This document shows positions 22,141 through 35,249 of a stretch of 64,000 nucleotides of DNA, piece after piece. Made by a program: the position numbers and the translations under genes. How positions within the stretch are numbered: the first letter of the stretch is position 1; every line of letters starts with the position of its first letter. The notes under the pieces are model-generated. The model was not told the DNA's origin. It made no database searches and saw nothing but the letters and a program-made list of their open reading frames with translations. The DNA comes from Apostichopus japonicus (taxonomy: Eukaryota > Echinodermata > Holothuroidea > Aspidochirotida > Stichopodidae), in the NCBI RefSeq assembly GCF_037975245.1, contig NC_092573.1, positions 13,352,001-13,416,000 of the forward strand, written 5' to 3'.

Positions 22141-25100
22141 GTCTTGATGTGGAACTTGCGCATAATTCAAAGTAGAGGTGATGTGCAAATAAGGAGGATT
22201 CAAGGAGGTGACACAGAACAGTTAAGAAATTCTGTGTTTTAATCTGGATATGTTTCTCCGTGCGAGCGGACGGTTCAGTGTGCTTAACTTGCTCCTCTTC
22301 TAGCTCAAAGTCTAAACTGCGTCATGATATAGAAATGTGCATGCACCCTGGCAGGCCAAGCCCTGATCAGATACCAACGTGGGGGTATGATTTGTCAGTT
22401 GACAACTTCTAGCTATACTTTAGCGGACCCTAAACGTGACGGACTTAGTACTGTGTAAGATAATGGAAGGATTACTTCTGGTACGACACCTACAACAGCT
22501 ATAAAATAGAAAGCTCCTGATTAAAACCCTAAGAGGGCTGCCAACCGTGACTGAAATAAACACCGTCGCGTTCTGACTTTACAGGGATGATAAAGGCCAG
22601 TCTCTTAACATTATAACATTAGCAATTCCGTTAGATTTGTACAGTTTTTCTGATCATAGAATAGTCACAATACTACGGTGGCTTAATAGGGACATAGGAA
22701 AGGAAACAAGTCTGCTCAAATCTGAAAATTTGGACTTTTTGTCTCTACTTTTGGACTTTTGTTTTTGGATCTAAATTTTGAAGGGAAAAAAAGAGGCAAC
22801 GTTTGAGATAAAAAGACAACATTGTGAGATTTGGGGACACTGTTTTTCTTTCCTATGTCCTTATTAAGCCACCGTACAATGCTGACATATTGTGCACACA
22901 AAATTAAACTGCCGCATGCAACCATCACAGTAGTCTACTGCTGTACACATGTAAGTAAAGGTTTAGTAGCTACAGCGTGATAGTCTGACGTCTATCTTGT
23001 CCGTGCGCGCATGCAAACAGTGATACAAGAGCGCTCACAAGAATATCAGCACAAAATCAGAAGCGCGCGCTCCGAAATATTTGTCTGCATTGCATGCTGT
23101 ACGTACATAATACCTCCGTGCGCGCGTGTGCGTTGATCTATATACGAGTGTTTACTATACCGTCATACACAGTGGATTTTCAATGGAAAATATTTGTTGT
23201 CATTTTGTAGGCGTTCATATCAACACGTACTGTACTGTACTGGGCAGTTCTCTCTCCATTGCAAGCAGTGTAGTCTAGACGTTGGATATATCTTGACGTC
23301 GTTCTTCGCCTTAATATAGTTGTTCGAACGACTCCAATGACGGCCCGGGGTTGCAGAGAAGAAAAGGACGACATTTGAAGACAGAGTAAACATAACGTGA
23401 TTACGGTTAGTGATATTTTACATTACCCGAAGTTGTCTGAATGCATGTATGTCTGTCTGTGAAGTTAGCATATGTATAGTCTGCAACGTATACCTAGTCT
23501 AGGCCTATCAGTATATGCCTTACTTTTGACTTCAGTTTTATGCACAACGAGAACAGTGTTACGTCATGGACATGTACCTATTGGCAACTGAGGCATTTTG
23601 ACGGCACTTAATGCTTTCTGGGATCAGTGTAGAAAAGTCTGTAGGAGAGTTAAAATATGTTCGGTCGGGATTGCGCCAGTAATATGTCGGTTACTTCTTG
23701 TATAGGTGCCAGACGTGGCACGAGAAGTTGAGAGCGCCACCGATGGTCATCTTCTACATGTCATCTATCCATTAGCGGCAGGGCTATTATTCACGATGTT
23801 ACCATAGCAATGGAGCGTTAGATTCGAAACGGAGCTATTTTTAAACGAATATACAAGTCCGATGGAATTGTCGTGAATTTCATATTTGTTTTGGTCATAA
23901 TACGTTAAACATAGAGCAAAAGCTAGAAATTAGATATAGATTTATTCGACAATGAGTAAAGTTTACCAGTAGAAAGTCCTAGTATGTCATAATTGAATCC
24001 TCCACGCTACTAGGTTTTATTCTCGGCTATGTCTGCTGTATCCGCATGATCTGCTTTGTGTACCGTCATGAATACCGCACATTTCGATCGTTTTTAATGC
24101 ACGGAGAGCTCGTGGCATTGTTTATCACGTTACCGTACTTGTTTGTATCACACTGTCTTTCAAACGCCTGCCTCAGTAAATCAGCATTTAAGAAATGTTA
24201 AGTTGTTCTAACAGGAGCATAGCTCTTTCCACACTTAACTGTTTATAATATAAAGGCTAAGTAATGACACAACATTCCCGAAGAACAAATATCATCAAGC
24301 TTGTCAGAAAAGATGTCGCGGTGGCCTTACACTGTACAAAAGAAGCATTTCTTTTTGCAGGTACAGTTTTCGTCCTTATGAATACTTTCATTCAAATTTC
24401 CAGTGAAAGGCGACGAGCGAGACAGAAATCAAATTTACCACTCAGGTCTTAAGTTCCGAATCGGTTTCTATTGACAAGTTGTGCAAAATATTGCAATGAC
24501 CTACTTTGTTTACGCGAAACAAAATACCAAAATAGAGACAAACACCCCCCCCCCCTAAAAACAAAACAAAAAACAGACAAACAAAGCGAAACAAACTTAA
24601 AACACCATGCATAGACATGCAGATATCAACAACACCCCAAATATTAATAATAATAATAAAAACATAAAATAAAATATTGCTTCGGCGGGGAGTCGAACCT
24701 AGGCAGACATGAGCATATATATTTAACCTTGAATAAAATGCGATAACTAAGCGAGAAAAAGACGAATAAAAAAAGGCAATAATAAATTTATATCATTATA
24801 TTATAAAATTGAAGACAGAAAGCTAAAATTAACAAGAGATTACGCCTCATCGAGGCCATGGTTTCACTGAACGTTGAACATCAACCCAGTCCGAATCGAC
24901 GTGAGCCCTCCATTGCAAGTCAGCTAGCCCACTTCTGGCCCGAAGGCCGGACTCTAAACGTAATCTCCCGGATGCTTTTGCGAACTAAGGGAGGATACGG
25001 AATTGGGATCCTAGGCCCGTGTAAAAATTCCACCTTGGCGATGCCATTATAAACAAAGCAGTGTCTGTCATCCGATCGGCGCGATTCACACAGCCTGACA

Positions 25101-25416
25101 ACAAACACCGACGCGCAGTGCTGTCTTCCAACCGTTCAGGCCACCACGCCAGCCTGGTGATTCTTGGGTCGAAATAATACTTAGAGTTCCAGATTCTTCC
25201 AAAACAATGTGATATGAATGCATACCATGCCCCAATTGGAGTATTGTACATTCGCACAAAAGTTTAACCGTGAAAAAAAAAAAAAAACGGAAAAAAAAAA
25301 CGAAAAAAAAAAAAACACGAAAAGATAAGTAAAGCACACAGACACACACGAGACGTAAAATGACCTAACGCAGTGCTTGTTTTGGCATATTTCCAGTCAC
25401 CACGATCGTTTTGAAT
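22141..25416 (-). repeat. Repeat unit R3, C tract of 11
   Basis: 3276 bp. The one-base loss is in the C tract near 24545 (11 instead of 12). The mirror-image copy F1 has 12 G. Confidence 0.96.
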
Positions 25417-28400
25417 GTCTTGATGTGGAACTTGCGCATAATTCAAAGTAGAGGTGATGTGCAAATAAGGAGGATTCAAGGAGGTGACACAGAACAGTTA
25501 AGAAATTCTGTGTTTTAATCTGGATATGTTTCTCCGTGCGAGCGGACGGTTCAGTGTGCTTAACTTGCTCCTCTTCTAGCTCAAAGTCTAAACTGCGTCA
25601 TGATATAGAAATGTGCATGCACCCTGGCAGGCCAAGCCCTGATCAGATACCAACGTGGGGGTATGATTTGTCAGTTGACAACTTCTAGCTATACTTTAGC
25701 GGACCCTAAACGTGACGGACTTAGTACTGTGTAAGATAATGGAAGGATTACTTCTGGTACGACACCTACAACAGCTATAAAATAGAAAGCTCCTGATTAA
25801 AACCCTAAGAGGGCTGCCAACCGTGACTGAAATAAACACCGTCGCGTTCTGACTTTACAGGGATGATAAAGGCCAGTCTCTTAACATTATAACATTAGCA
25901 ATTCCGTTAGATTTGTACAGTTTTTCTGATCATAGAATAGTCACAATACTACGGTGGCTTAATAGGGACATAGGAAAGGAAACAAGTCTGCTCAAATCTG
26001 AAAATTTGGACTTTTTGTCTCTACTTTTGGACTTTTGTTTTTGGATCTAAATTTTGAAGGGAAAAAAAGAGGCAACGTTTGAGATAAAAAGACAACATTG
26101 TGAGATTTGGGGACACTGTTTTTCTTTCCTATGTCCTTATTAAGCCACCGTACAATGCTGACATATTGTGCACACAAAATTAAACTGCCGCATGCAACCA
26201 TCACAGTAGTCTACTGCTGTACACATGTAAGTAAAGGTTTAGTAGCTACAGCGTGATAGTCTGACGTCTATCTTGTCCGTGCGCGCATGCAAACAGTGAT
26301 ACAAGAGCGCTCACAAGAATATCAGCACAAAATCAGAAGCGCGCGCTCCGAAATATTTGTCTGCATTGCATGCTGTACGTACATAATACCTCCGTGCGCG
26401 CGTGTGCGTTGATCTATATACGAGTGTTTACTATACCGTCATACACAGTGGATTTTCAATGGAAAATATTTGTTGTCATTTTGTAGGCGTTCATATCAAC
26501 ACGTACTGTACTGTACTGGGCAGTTCTCTCTCCATTGCAAGCAGTGTAGTCTAGACGTTGGATATATCTTGACGTCGTTCTTCGCCTTAATATAGTTGTT
26601 CGAACGACTCCAATGACGGCCCGGGGTTGCAGAGAAGAAAAGGACGACATTTGAAGACAGAGTAAACATAACGTGATTACGGTTAGTGATATTTTACATT
26701 ACCCGAAGTTGTCTGAATGCATGTATGTCTGTCTGTGAAGTTAGCATATGTATAGTCTGCAACGTATACCTAGTCTAGGCCTATCAGTATATGCCTTACT
26801 TTTGACTTCAGTTTTATGCACAACGAGAACAGTGTTACGTCATGGACATGTACCTATTGGCAACTGAGGCATTTTGACGGCACTTAATGCTTTCTGGGAT
26901 CAGTGTAGAAAAGTCTGTAGGAGAGTTAAAATATGTTCGGTCGGGATTGCGCCAGTAATATGTCGGTTACTTCTTGTATAGGTGCCAGACGTGGCACGAG
27001 AAGTTGAGAGCGCCACCGATGGTCATCTTCTACATGTCATCTATCCATTAGCGGCAGGGCTATTATTCACGATGTTACCATAGCAATGGAGCGTTAGATT
27101 CGAAACGGAGCTATTTTTAAACGAATATACAAGTCCGATGGAATTGTCGTGAATTTCATATTTGTTTTGGTCATAATACGTTAAACATAGAGCAAAAGCT
27201 AGAAATTAGATATAGATTTATTCGACAATGAGTAAAGTTTACCAGTAGAAAGTCCTAGTATGTCATAATTGAATCCTCCACGCTACTAGGTTTTATTCTC
27301 GGCTATGTCTGCTGTATCCGCATGATCTGCTTTGTGTACCGTCATGAATACCGCACATTTCGATCGTTTTTAATGCACGGAGAGCTCGTGGCATTGTTTA
27401 TCACGTTACCGTACTTGTTTGTATCACACTGTCTTTCAAACGCCTGCCTCAGTAAATCAGCATTTAAGAAATGTTAAGTTGTTCTAACAGGAGCATAGCT
27501 CTTTCCACACTTAACTGTTTATAATATAAAGGCTAAGTAATGACACAACATTCCCGAAGAACAAATATCATCAAGCTTGTCAGAAAAGATGTCGCGGTGG
27601 CCTTACACTGTACAAAAGAAGCATTTCTTTTTGCAGGTACAGTTTTCGTCCTTATGAATACTTTCATTCAAATTTCCAGTGAAAGGCGACGAGCGAGACA
27701 GAAATCAAATTTACCACTCAGGTCTTAAGTTCCGAATCGGTTTCTATTGACAAGTTGTGCAAAATATTGCAATGACCTACTTTGTTTACGCGAAACAAAA
27801 TACCAAAATAGAGACAAACACCCCCCCCCCCCTAAAAACAAAACAAAAAACAGACAAACAAAGCGAAACAAACTTAAAACACCATGCATAGACATGCAGA
27901 TATCAACAACACCCCAAATATTAATAATAATAATAAAAACATAAAATAAAATATTGCTTCGGCGGGGAGTCGAACCTAGGCAGACATGAGCATATATATT
28001 TAACCTTGAATAAAATGCGATAACTAAGCGAGAAAAAGACGAATAAAAAAAGGCAATAATAAATTTATATCATTATATTATAAAATTGAAGACAGAAAGC
28101 TAAAATTAACAAGAGATTACGCCTCATCGAGGCCATGGTTTCACTGAACGTTGAACATCAACCCAGTCCGAATCGACGTGAGCCCTCCATTGCAAGTCAG
28201 CTAGCCCACTTCTGGCCCGAAGGCCGGACTCTAAACGTAATCTCCCGGATGCTTTTGCGAACTAAGGGAGGATACGGAATTGGGATCCTAGGCCCGTGTA
28301 AAAATTCCACCTTGGCGATGCCATTATAAACAAAGCAGTGTCTGTCATCCGATCGGCGCGATTCACACAGCCTGACAACAAACACCGACGCGCAGTGCTG

Positions 28401-28693
28401 TCTTCCAACCGTTCAGGCCACCACGCCAGCCTGGTGATTCTTGGGTCGAAATAATACTTAGAGTTCCAGATTCTTCCAAAACAATGTGATATGAATGCAT
28501 ACCATGCCCCAATTGGAGTATTGTACATTCGCACAAAAGTTTAACCGTGAAAAAAAAAAAAAAACGGAAAAAAAAAACGAAAAAAAAAAAAACACGAAAA
28601 GATAAGTAAAGCACACAGACACACACGAGACGTAAAATGACCTAACGCAGTGCTTGTTTTGGCATATTTCCAGTCACCACGATCGTTTTGAAT
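25417..28693 (-). repeat. Repeat unit R4
   Basis: Standard 3277-bp copy. Confidence 0.97.
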
Positions 28694-31600
28694 GTCTTGA
28701 TGTGGAACTTGCGCATAATTCAAAGTAGAGGTGATGTGCAAATAAGGAGGATTCAAGGAGGTGACACAGAACAGTTAAGAAATTCTGTGTTTTAATCTGG
28801 ATATGTTTCTCCGTGCGAGCGGACGGTTCAGTGTGCTTAACTTGCTCCTCTTCTAGCTCAAAGTCTAAACTGCGTCATGATATAGAAATGTGCATGCACC
28901 CTGGCAGGCCAAGCCCTGATCAGATACCAACGTGGGGGTATGATTTGTCAGTTGACAACTTCTAGCTATACTTTAGCGGACCCTAAACGTGACGGACTTA
29001 GTACTGTGTAAGATAATGGAAGGATTACTTCTGGTACGACACCTACAACAGCTATAAAATAGAAAGCTCCTGATTAAAACCCTAAGAGGGCTGCCAACCG
29101 TGACTGAAATAAACACCGTCGCGTTCTGACTTTACAGGGATGATAAAGGCCAGTCTCTTAACATTATAACATTAGCAATTCCGTTAGATTTGTACAGTTT
29201 TTCTGATCATAGAATAGTCACAATACTACGGTGGCTTAATAGGGACATAGGAAAGGAAACAAGTCTGCTCAAATCTGAAAATTTGGACTTTTTGTCTCTA
29301 CTTTTGGACTTTTGTTTTTGGATCTAAATTTTGAAGGGAAAAAAAGAGGCAACGTTTGAGATAAAAAGACAACATTGTGAGATTTGGGGACACTGTTTTT
29401 CTTTCCTATGTCCTTATTAAGCCACCGTACAATGCTGACATATTGTGCACACAAAATTAAACTGCCGCATGCAACCATCACAGTAGTCTACTGCTGTACA
29501 CATGTAAGTAAAGGTTTAGTAGCTACAGCGTGATAGTCTGACGTCTATCTTGTCCGTGCGCGCATGCAAACAGTGATACAAGAGCGCTCACAAGAATATC
29601 AGCACAAAATCAGAAGCGCGCGCTCCGAAATATTTGTCTGCATTGCATGCTGTACGTACATAATACCTCCGTGCGCGCGTGTGCGTTGATCTATATACGA
29701 GTGTTTACTATACCGTCATACACAGTGGATTTTCAATGGAAAATATTTGTTGTCATTTTGTAGGCGTTCATATCAACACGTACTGTACTGTACTGGGCAG
29801 TTCTCTCTCCATTGCAAGCAGTGTAGTCTAGACGTTGGATATATCTTGACGTCGTTCTTCGCCTTAATATAGTTGTTCGAACGACTCCAATGACGGCCCG
29901 GGGTTGCAGAGAAGAAAAGGACGACATTTGAAGACAGAGTAAACATAACGTGATTACGGTTAGTGATATTTTACATTACCCGAAGTTGTCTGAATGCATG
30001 TATGTCTGTCTGTGAAGTTAGCATATGTATAGTCTGCAACGTATACCTAGTCTAGGCCTATCAGTATATGCCTTACTTTTGACTTCAGTTTTATGCACAA
30101 CGAGAACAGTGTTACGTCATGGACATGTACCTATTGGCAACTGAGGCATTTTGACGGCACTTAATGCTTTCTGGGATCAGTGTAGAAAAGTCTGTAGGAG
30201 AGTTAAAATATGTTCGGTCGGGATTGCGCCAGTAATATGTCGGTTACTTCTTGTATAGGTGCCAGACGTGGCACGAGAAGTTGAGAGCGCCACCGATGGT
30301 CATCTTCTACATGTCATCTATCCATTAGCGGCAGGGCTATTATTCACGATGTTACCATAGCAATGGAGCGTTAGATTCGAAACGGAGCTATTTTTAAACG
30401 AATATACAAGTCCGATGGAATTGTCGTGAATTTCATATTTGTTTTGGTCATAATACGTTAAACATAGAGCAAAAGCTAGAAATTAGATATAGATTTATTC
30501 GACAATGAGTAAAGTTTACCAGTAGAAAGTCCTAGTATGTCATAATTGAATCCTCCACGCTACTAGGTTTTATTCTCGGCTATGTCTGCTGTATCCGCAT
30601 GATCTGCTTTGTGTACCGTCATGAATACCGCACATTTCGATCGTTTTTAATGCACGGAGAGCTCGTGGCATTGTTTATCACGTTACCGTACTTGTTTGTA
30701 TCACACTGTCTTTCAAACGCCTGCCTCAGTAAATCAGCATTTAAGAAATGTTAAGTTGTTCTAACAGGAGCATAGCTCTTTCCACACTTAACTGTTTATA
30801 ATATAAAGGCTAAGTAATGACACAACATTCCCGAAGAACAAATATCATCAAGCTTGTCAGAAAAGATGTCGCGGTGGCCTTACACTGTACAAAAGAAGCA
30901 TTTCTTTTTGCAGGTACAGTTTTCGTCCTTATGAATACTTTCATTCAAATTTCCAGTGAAAGGCGACGAGCGAGACAGAAATCAAATTTACCACTCAGGT
31001 CTTAAGTTCCGAATCGGTTTCTATTGACAAGTTGTGCAAAATATTGCAATGACCTACTTTGTTTACGCGAAACAAAATACCAAAATAGAGACAAACACCC
31101 CCCCCCCCCTAAAAACAAAACAAAAAACAGACAAACAAAGCGAAACAAACTTAAAACACCATGCATAGACATGCAGATATCAACAACACCCCAAATATTA
31201 ATAATAATAATAAAAACATAAAATAAAATATTGCTTCGGCGGGGAGTCGAACCTAGGCAGACATGAGCATATATATTTAACCTTGAATAAAATGCGATAA
31301 CTAAGCGAGAAAAAGACGAATAAAAAAAGGCAATAATAAATTTATATCATTATATTATAAAATTGAAGACAGAAAGCTAAAATTAACAAGAGATTACGCC
31401 TCATCGAGGCCATGGTTTCACTGAACGTTGAACATCAACCCAGTCCGAATCGACGTGAGCCCTCCATTGCAAGTCAGCTAGCCCACTTCTGGCCCGAAGG
31501 CCGGACTCTAAACGTAATCTCCCGGATGCTTTTGCGAACTAAGGGAGGATACGGAATTGGGATCCTAGGCCCGTGTAAAAATTCCACCTTGGCGATGCCA

Positions 31601-31970
31601 TTATAAACAAAGCAGTGTCTGTCATCCGATCGGCGCGATTCACACAGCCTGACAACAAACACCGACGCGCAGTGCTGTCTTCCAACCGTTCAGGCCACCA
31701 CGCCAGCCTGGTGATTCTTGGGTCGAAATAATACTTAGAGTTCCAGATTCTTCCAAAACAATGTGATATGAATGCATACCATGCCCCAATTGGAGTATTG
31801 TACATTCGCACAAAAGTTTAACCGTGAAAAAAAAAAAAAAACGGAAAAAAAAAACGAAAAAAAAAAAAACACGAAAAGATAAGTAAAGCACACAGACACA
31901 CACGAGACGTAAAATGACCTAACGCAGTGCTTGTTTTGGCATATTTCCAGTCACCACGATCCTTTTGAAT
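28694..31970 (-). repeat. Repeat unit R5, with unique G-to-C at 31962
   Basis: 3277 bp. A substitution at 31962 (phase 9) changes the CGATCG palindrome next to the unit boundary. Other copies carry G there. Confidence 0.95.
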
Positions 31971-34900
31971 GTCTTGATGTGGAACTTGCGCATAATTCAA
32001 AGTAGAGGTGATGTGCAAATAAGGAGGATTCAAGGAGGTGACACAGAACAGTTAAGAAATTCTGTGTTTTAATCTGGATATGTTTCTCCGTGCGAGCGGA
32101 CGGTTCAGTGTGCTTAACTTGCTCCTCTTCTAGCTCAAAGTCTAAACTGCGTCATGATATAGAAATGTGCATGCACCCTGGCAGGCCAAGCCCTGATCAG
32201 ATACCAACGTGGGGGTATGATTTGTCAGTTGACAACTTCTAGCTATACTTTAGCGGACCCTAAACGTGACGGACTTAGTACTGTGTAAGATAATGGAAGG
32301 ATTACTTCTGGTACGACACCTACAACAGCTATAAAATAGAAAGCTCCTGATTAAAACCCTAAGAGGGCTGCCAACCGTGACTGAAATAAACACCGTCGCG
32401 TTCTGACTTTACAGGGATGATAAAGGCCAGTCTCTTAACATTATAACATTAGCAATTCCGTTAGATTTGTACAGTTTTTCTGATCATAGAATAGTCACAA
32501 TACTACGGTGGCTTAATAGGGACATAGGAAAGGAAACAAGTCTGCTCAAATCTGAAAATTTGGACTTTTTGTCTCTACTTTTGGACTTTTGTTTTTGGAT
32601 CTAAATTTTGAAGGGAAAAAAAGAGGCAACGTTTGAGATAAAAAGACAACATTGTGAGATTTGGGGACACTGTTTTTCTTTCCTATGTCCTTATTAAGCC
32701 ACCGTACAATGCTGACATATTGTGCACACAAAATTAAACTGCCGCATGCAACCATCACAGTAGTCTACTGCTGTACACATGTAAGTAAAGGTTTAGTAGC
32801 TACAGCGTGATAGTCTGACGTCTATCTTGTCCGTGCGCGCATGCAAACAGTGATACAAGAGCGCTCACAAGAATATCAGCACAAAATCAGAAGCGCGCGC
32901 TCCGAAATATTTGTCTGCATTGCATGCTGTACGTACATAATACCTCCGTGCGCGCGTGTGCGTTGATCTATATACGAGTGTTTACTATACCGTCATACAC
33001 AGTGGATTTTCAATGGAAAATATTTGTTGTCATTTTGTAGGCGTTCATATCAACACGTACTGTACTGTACTGGGCAGTTCTCTCTCCATTGCAAGCAGTG
33101 TAGTCTAGACGTTGGATATATCTTGACGTCGTTCTTCGCCTTAATATAGTTGTTCGAACGACTCCAATGACGGCCCGGGGTTGCAGAGAAGAAAAGGACG
33201 ACATTTGAAGACAGAGCCTAAACATAACGTGATTACGGTTAGTGATATTTTACATTACCCGAAGTTGTCTGAATGCATGTATGTCTGTCTGTGAAGTTAG
33301 CATATGTATAGTCTGCAACGTATACCTAGTCTAGGCCTATCAGTATATGCCTTACTTTTGACTTCAGTTTTATGCACAACGAGAACAGTGTTACGTCATG
33401 GACATGTACCTATTGGCAACTGAGGCATTTTGACGGCACTTAATGCTTTCTGGGATCAGTGTAGAAAAGTCTGTAGGAGAGTTAAAATATGTTCGGTCGG
33501 GATTGCGCCAGTAATATGTCGGTTACTTCTTGTATAGGTGCCAGACGTGGCACGAGAAGTTGAGAGCGCCACCGATGGTCATCTTCTACATGTCATCTAT
33601 CCATTAGCGGCAGGGCTATTATTCACGATGTTACCATAGCAATGGAGCGTTAGATTCGAAACGGAGCTATTTTTAAACGAATATACAAGTCCGATGGAAT
33701 TGTCGTGAATTTCATATTTGTTTTGGTCATAATACGTTAAACATAGAGCAAAAGCTAGAAATTAGATATAGATTTATTCGACAATGAGTAAAGTTTACCA
33801 GTAGAAAGTCCTAGTATGTCATAATTGAATCCTCCACGCTACTAGGTTTTATTCTCGGCTATGTCTGCTGTATCCGCATGATCTGCTTTGTGTACCGTCA
33901 TGAATACCGCACATTTCGATCGTTTTTAATGCACGGAGAGCTCGTGGCATTGTTTATCACGTTACCGTACTTGTTTGTATCACACTGTCTTTCAAACGCC
34001 TGCCTCAGTAAATCAGCATTTAAGAAATGTTAAGTTGTTCTAACAGGAGCATAGCTCTTTCCACACTTAACTGTTTATAATATAAAGGCTAAGTAATGAC
34101 ACAACATTCCCGAAGAACAAATATCATCAAGCTTGTCAGAAAAGATGTCGCGGTGGCCTTACACTGTACAAAAGAAGCATTTCTTTTTGCAGGTACAGTT
34201 TTCGTCCTTATGAATACTTTCATTCAAATTTCCAGTGAAAGGCGACGAGCGAGACAGAAATCAAATTTACCACTCAGGTCTTAAGTTCCGAATCGGTTTC
34301 TATTGACAAGTTGTGCAAAATATTGCAATGACCTACTTTGTTTACGCGAAACAAAATACCAAAATAGAGACAAACACCCCCCCCCCCCCTAAAAACAAAA
34401 CAAAAAACAGACAAACAAAGCGAAACAAACTTAAAACACCATGCATAGACATGCAGATATCAACAACACCCCAAATATTAATAATAATAATAAAAACATA
34501 AAATAAAATATTGCTTCGGCGGGGAGTCGAACCTAGGCAGACATGAGCATATATATTTAACCTTGAATAAAATGCGATAACTAAGCGAGAAAAAGACGAA
34601 TAAAAAAAGGCAATAATAAATTTATATCATTATATTATAAAATTGAAGACAGAAAGCTAAAATTAACAAGAGATTACGCCTCATCGAGGCCATGGTTTCA
34701 CTGAACGTTGAACATCAACCCAGTCCGAATCGACGTGAGCCCTCCATTGCAAGTCAGCTAGCCCACTTCTGGCCCGAAGGCCGGACTCTAAACGTAATCT
34801 CCCGGATGCTTTTGCGAACTAAGGGAGGATACGGAATTGGGATCCTAGGCCCGTGTAAAAATTCCACCTTGGCGATGCCATTATAAACAAAGCAGTGTCT

Positions 34901-35249
34901 GTCATCCGATCGGCGCGATTCACACAGCCTGACAACAAACACCGACGCGCAGTGCTGTCTTCCAACCGTTCAGGCCACCACGCCAGCCTGGTGATTCTTG
35001 GGTCGAAATAATACTTAGAGTTCCAGATTCTTCCAAAACAATGTGATATGAATGCATACCATGCCCCAATTGGAGTATTGTACATTCGCACAAAAGTTTA
35101 ACCGTGAAAAAAAAAAAAAAACGGAAAAAAAAACGAAAAAAAAAAAAACACGAAAAGATAAGTAAAGCACACAGACACACACGAGACGTAAAATGACCTA
35201 ACGCAGTGCTTGTTTTGGCATATTTCCAGTCACCACGATCGTTTTGAAT
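31971..35249 (-). repeat. Repeat unit R6, CC insertion, C13, A9
   Basis: 3279 bp. Three indels explain the length: a CC insertion at 33217-33218, a C tract of 13 near 34377, and a middle A tract of 9 instead of 10 at 35125-35133. The A-tract loss fuses two frames into a spurious 130-codon open frame on the minus strand. Confidence 0.95.
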
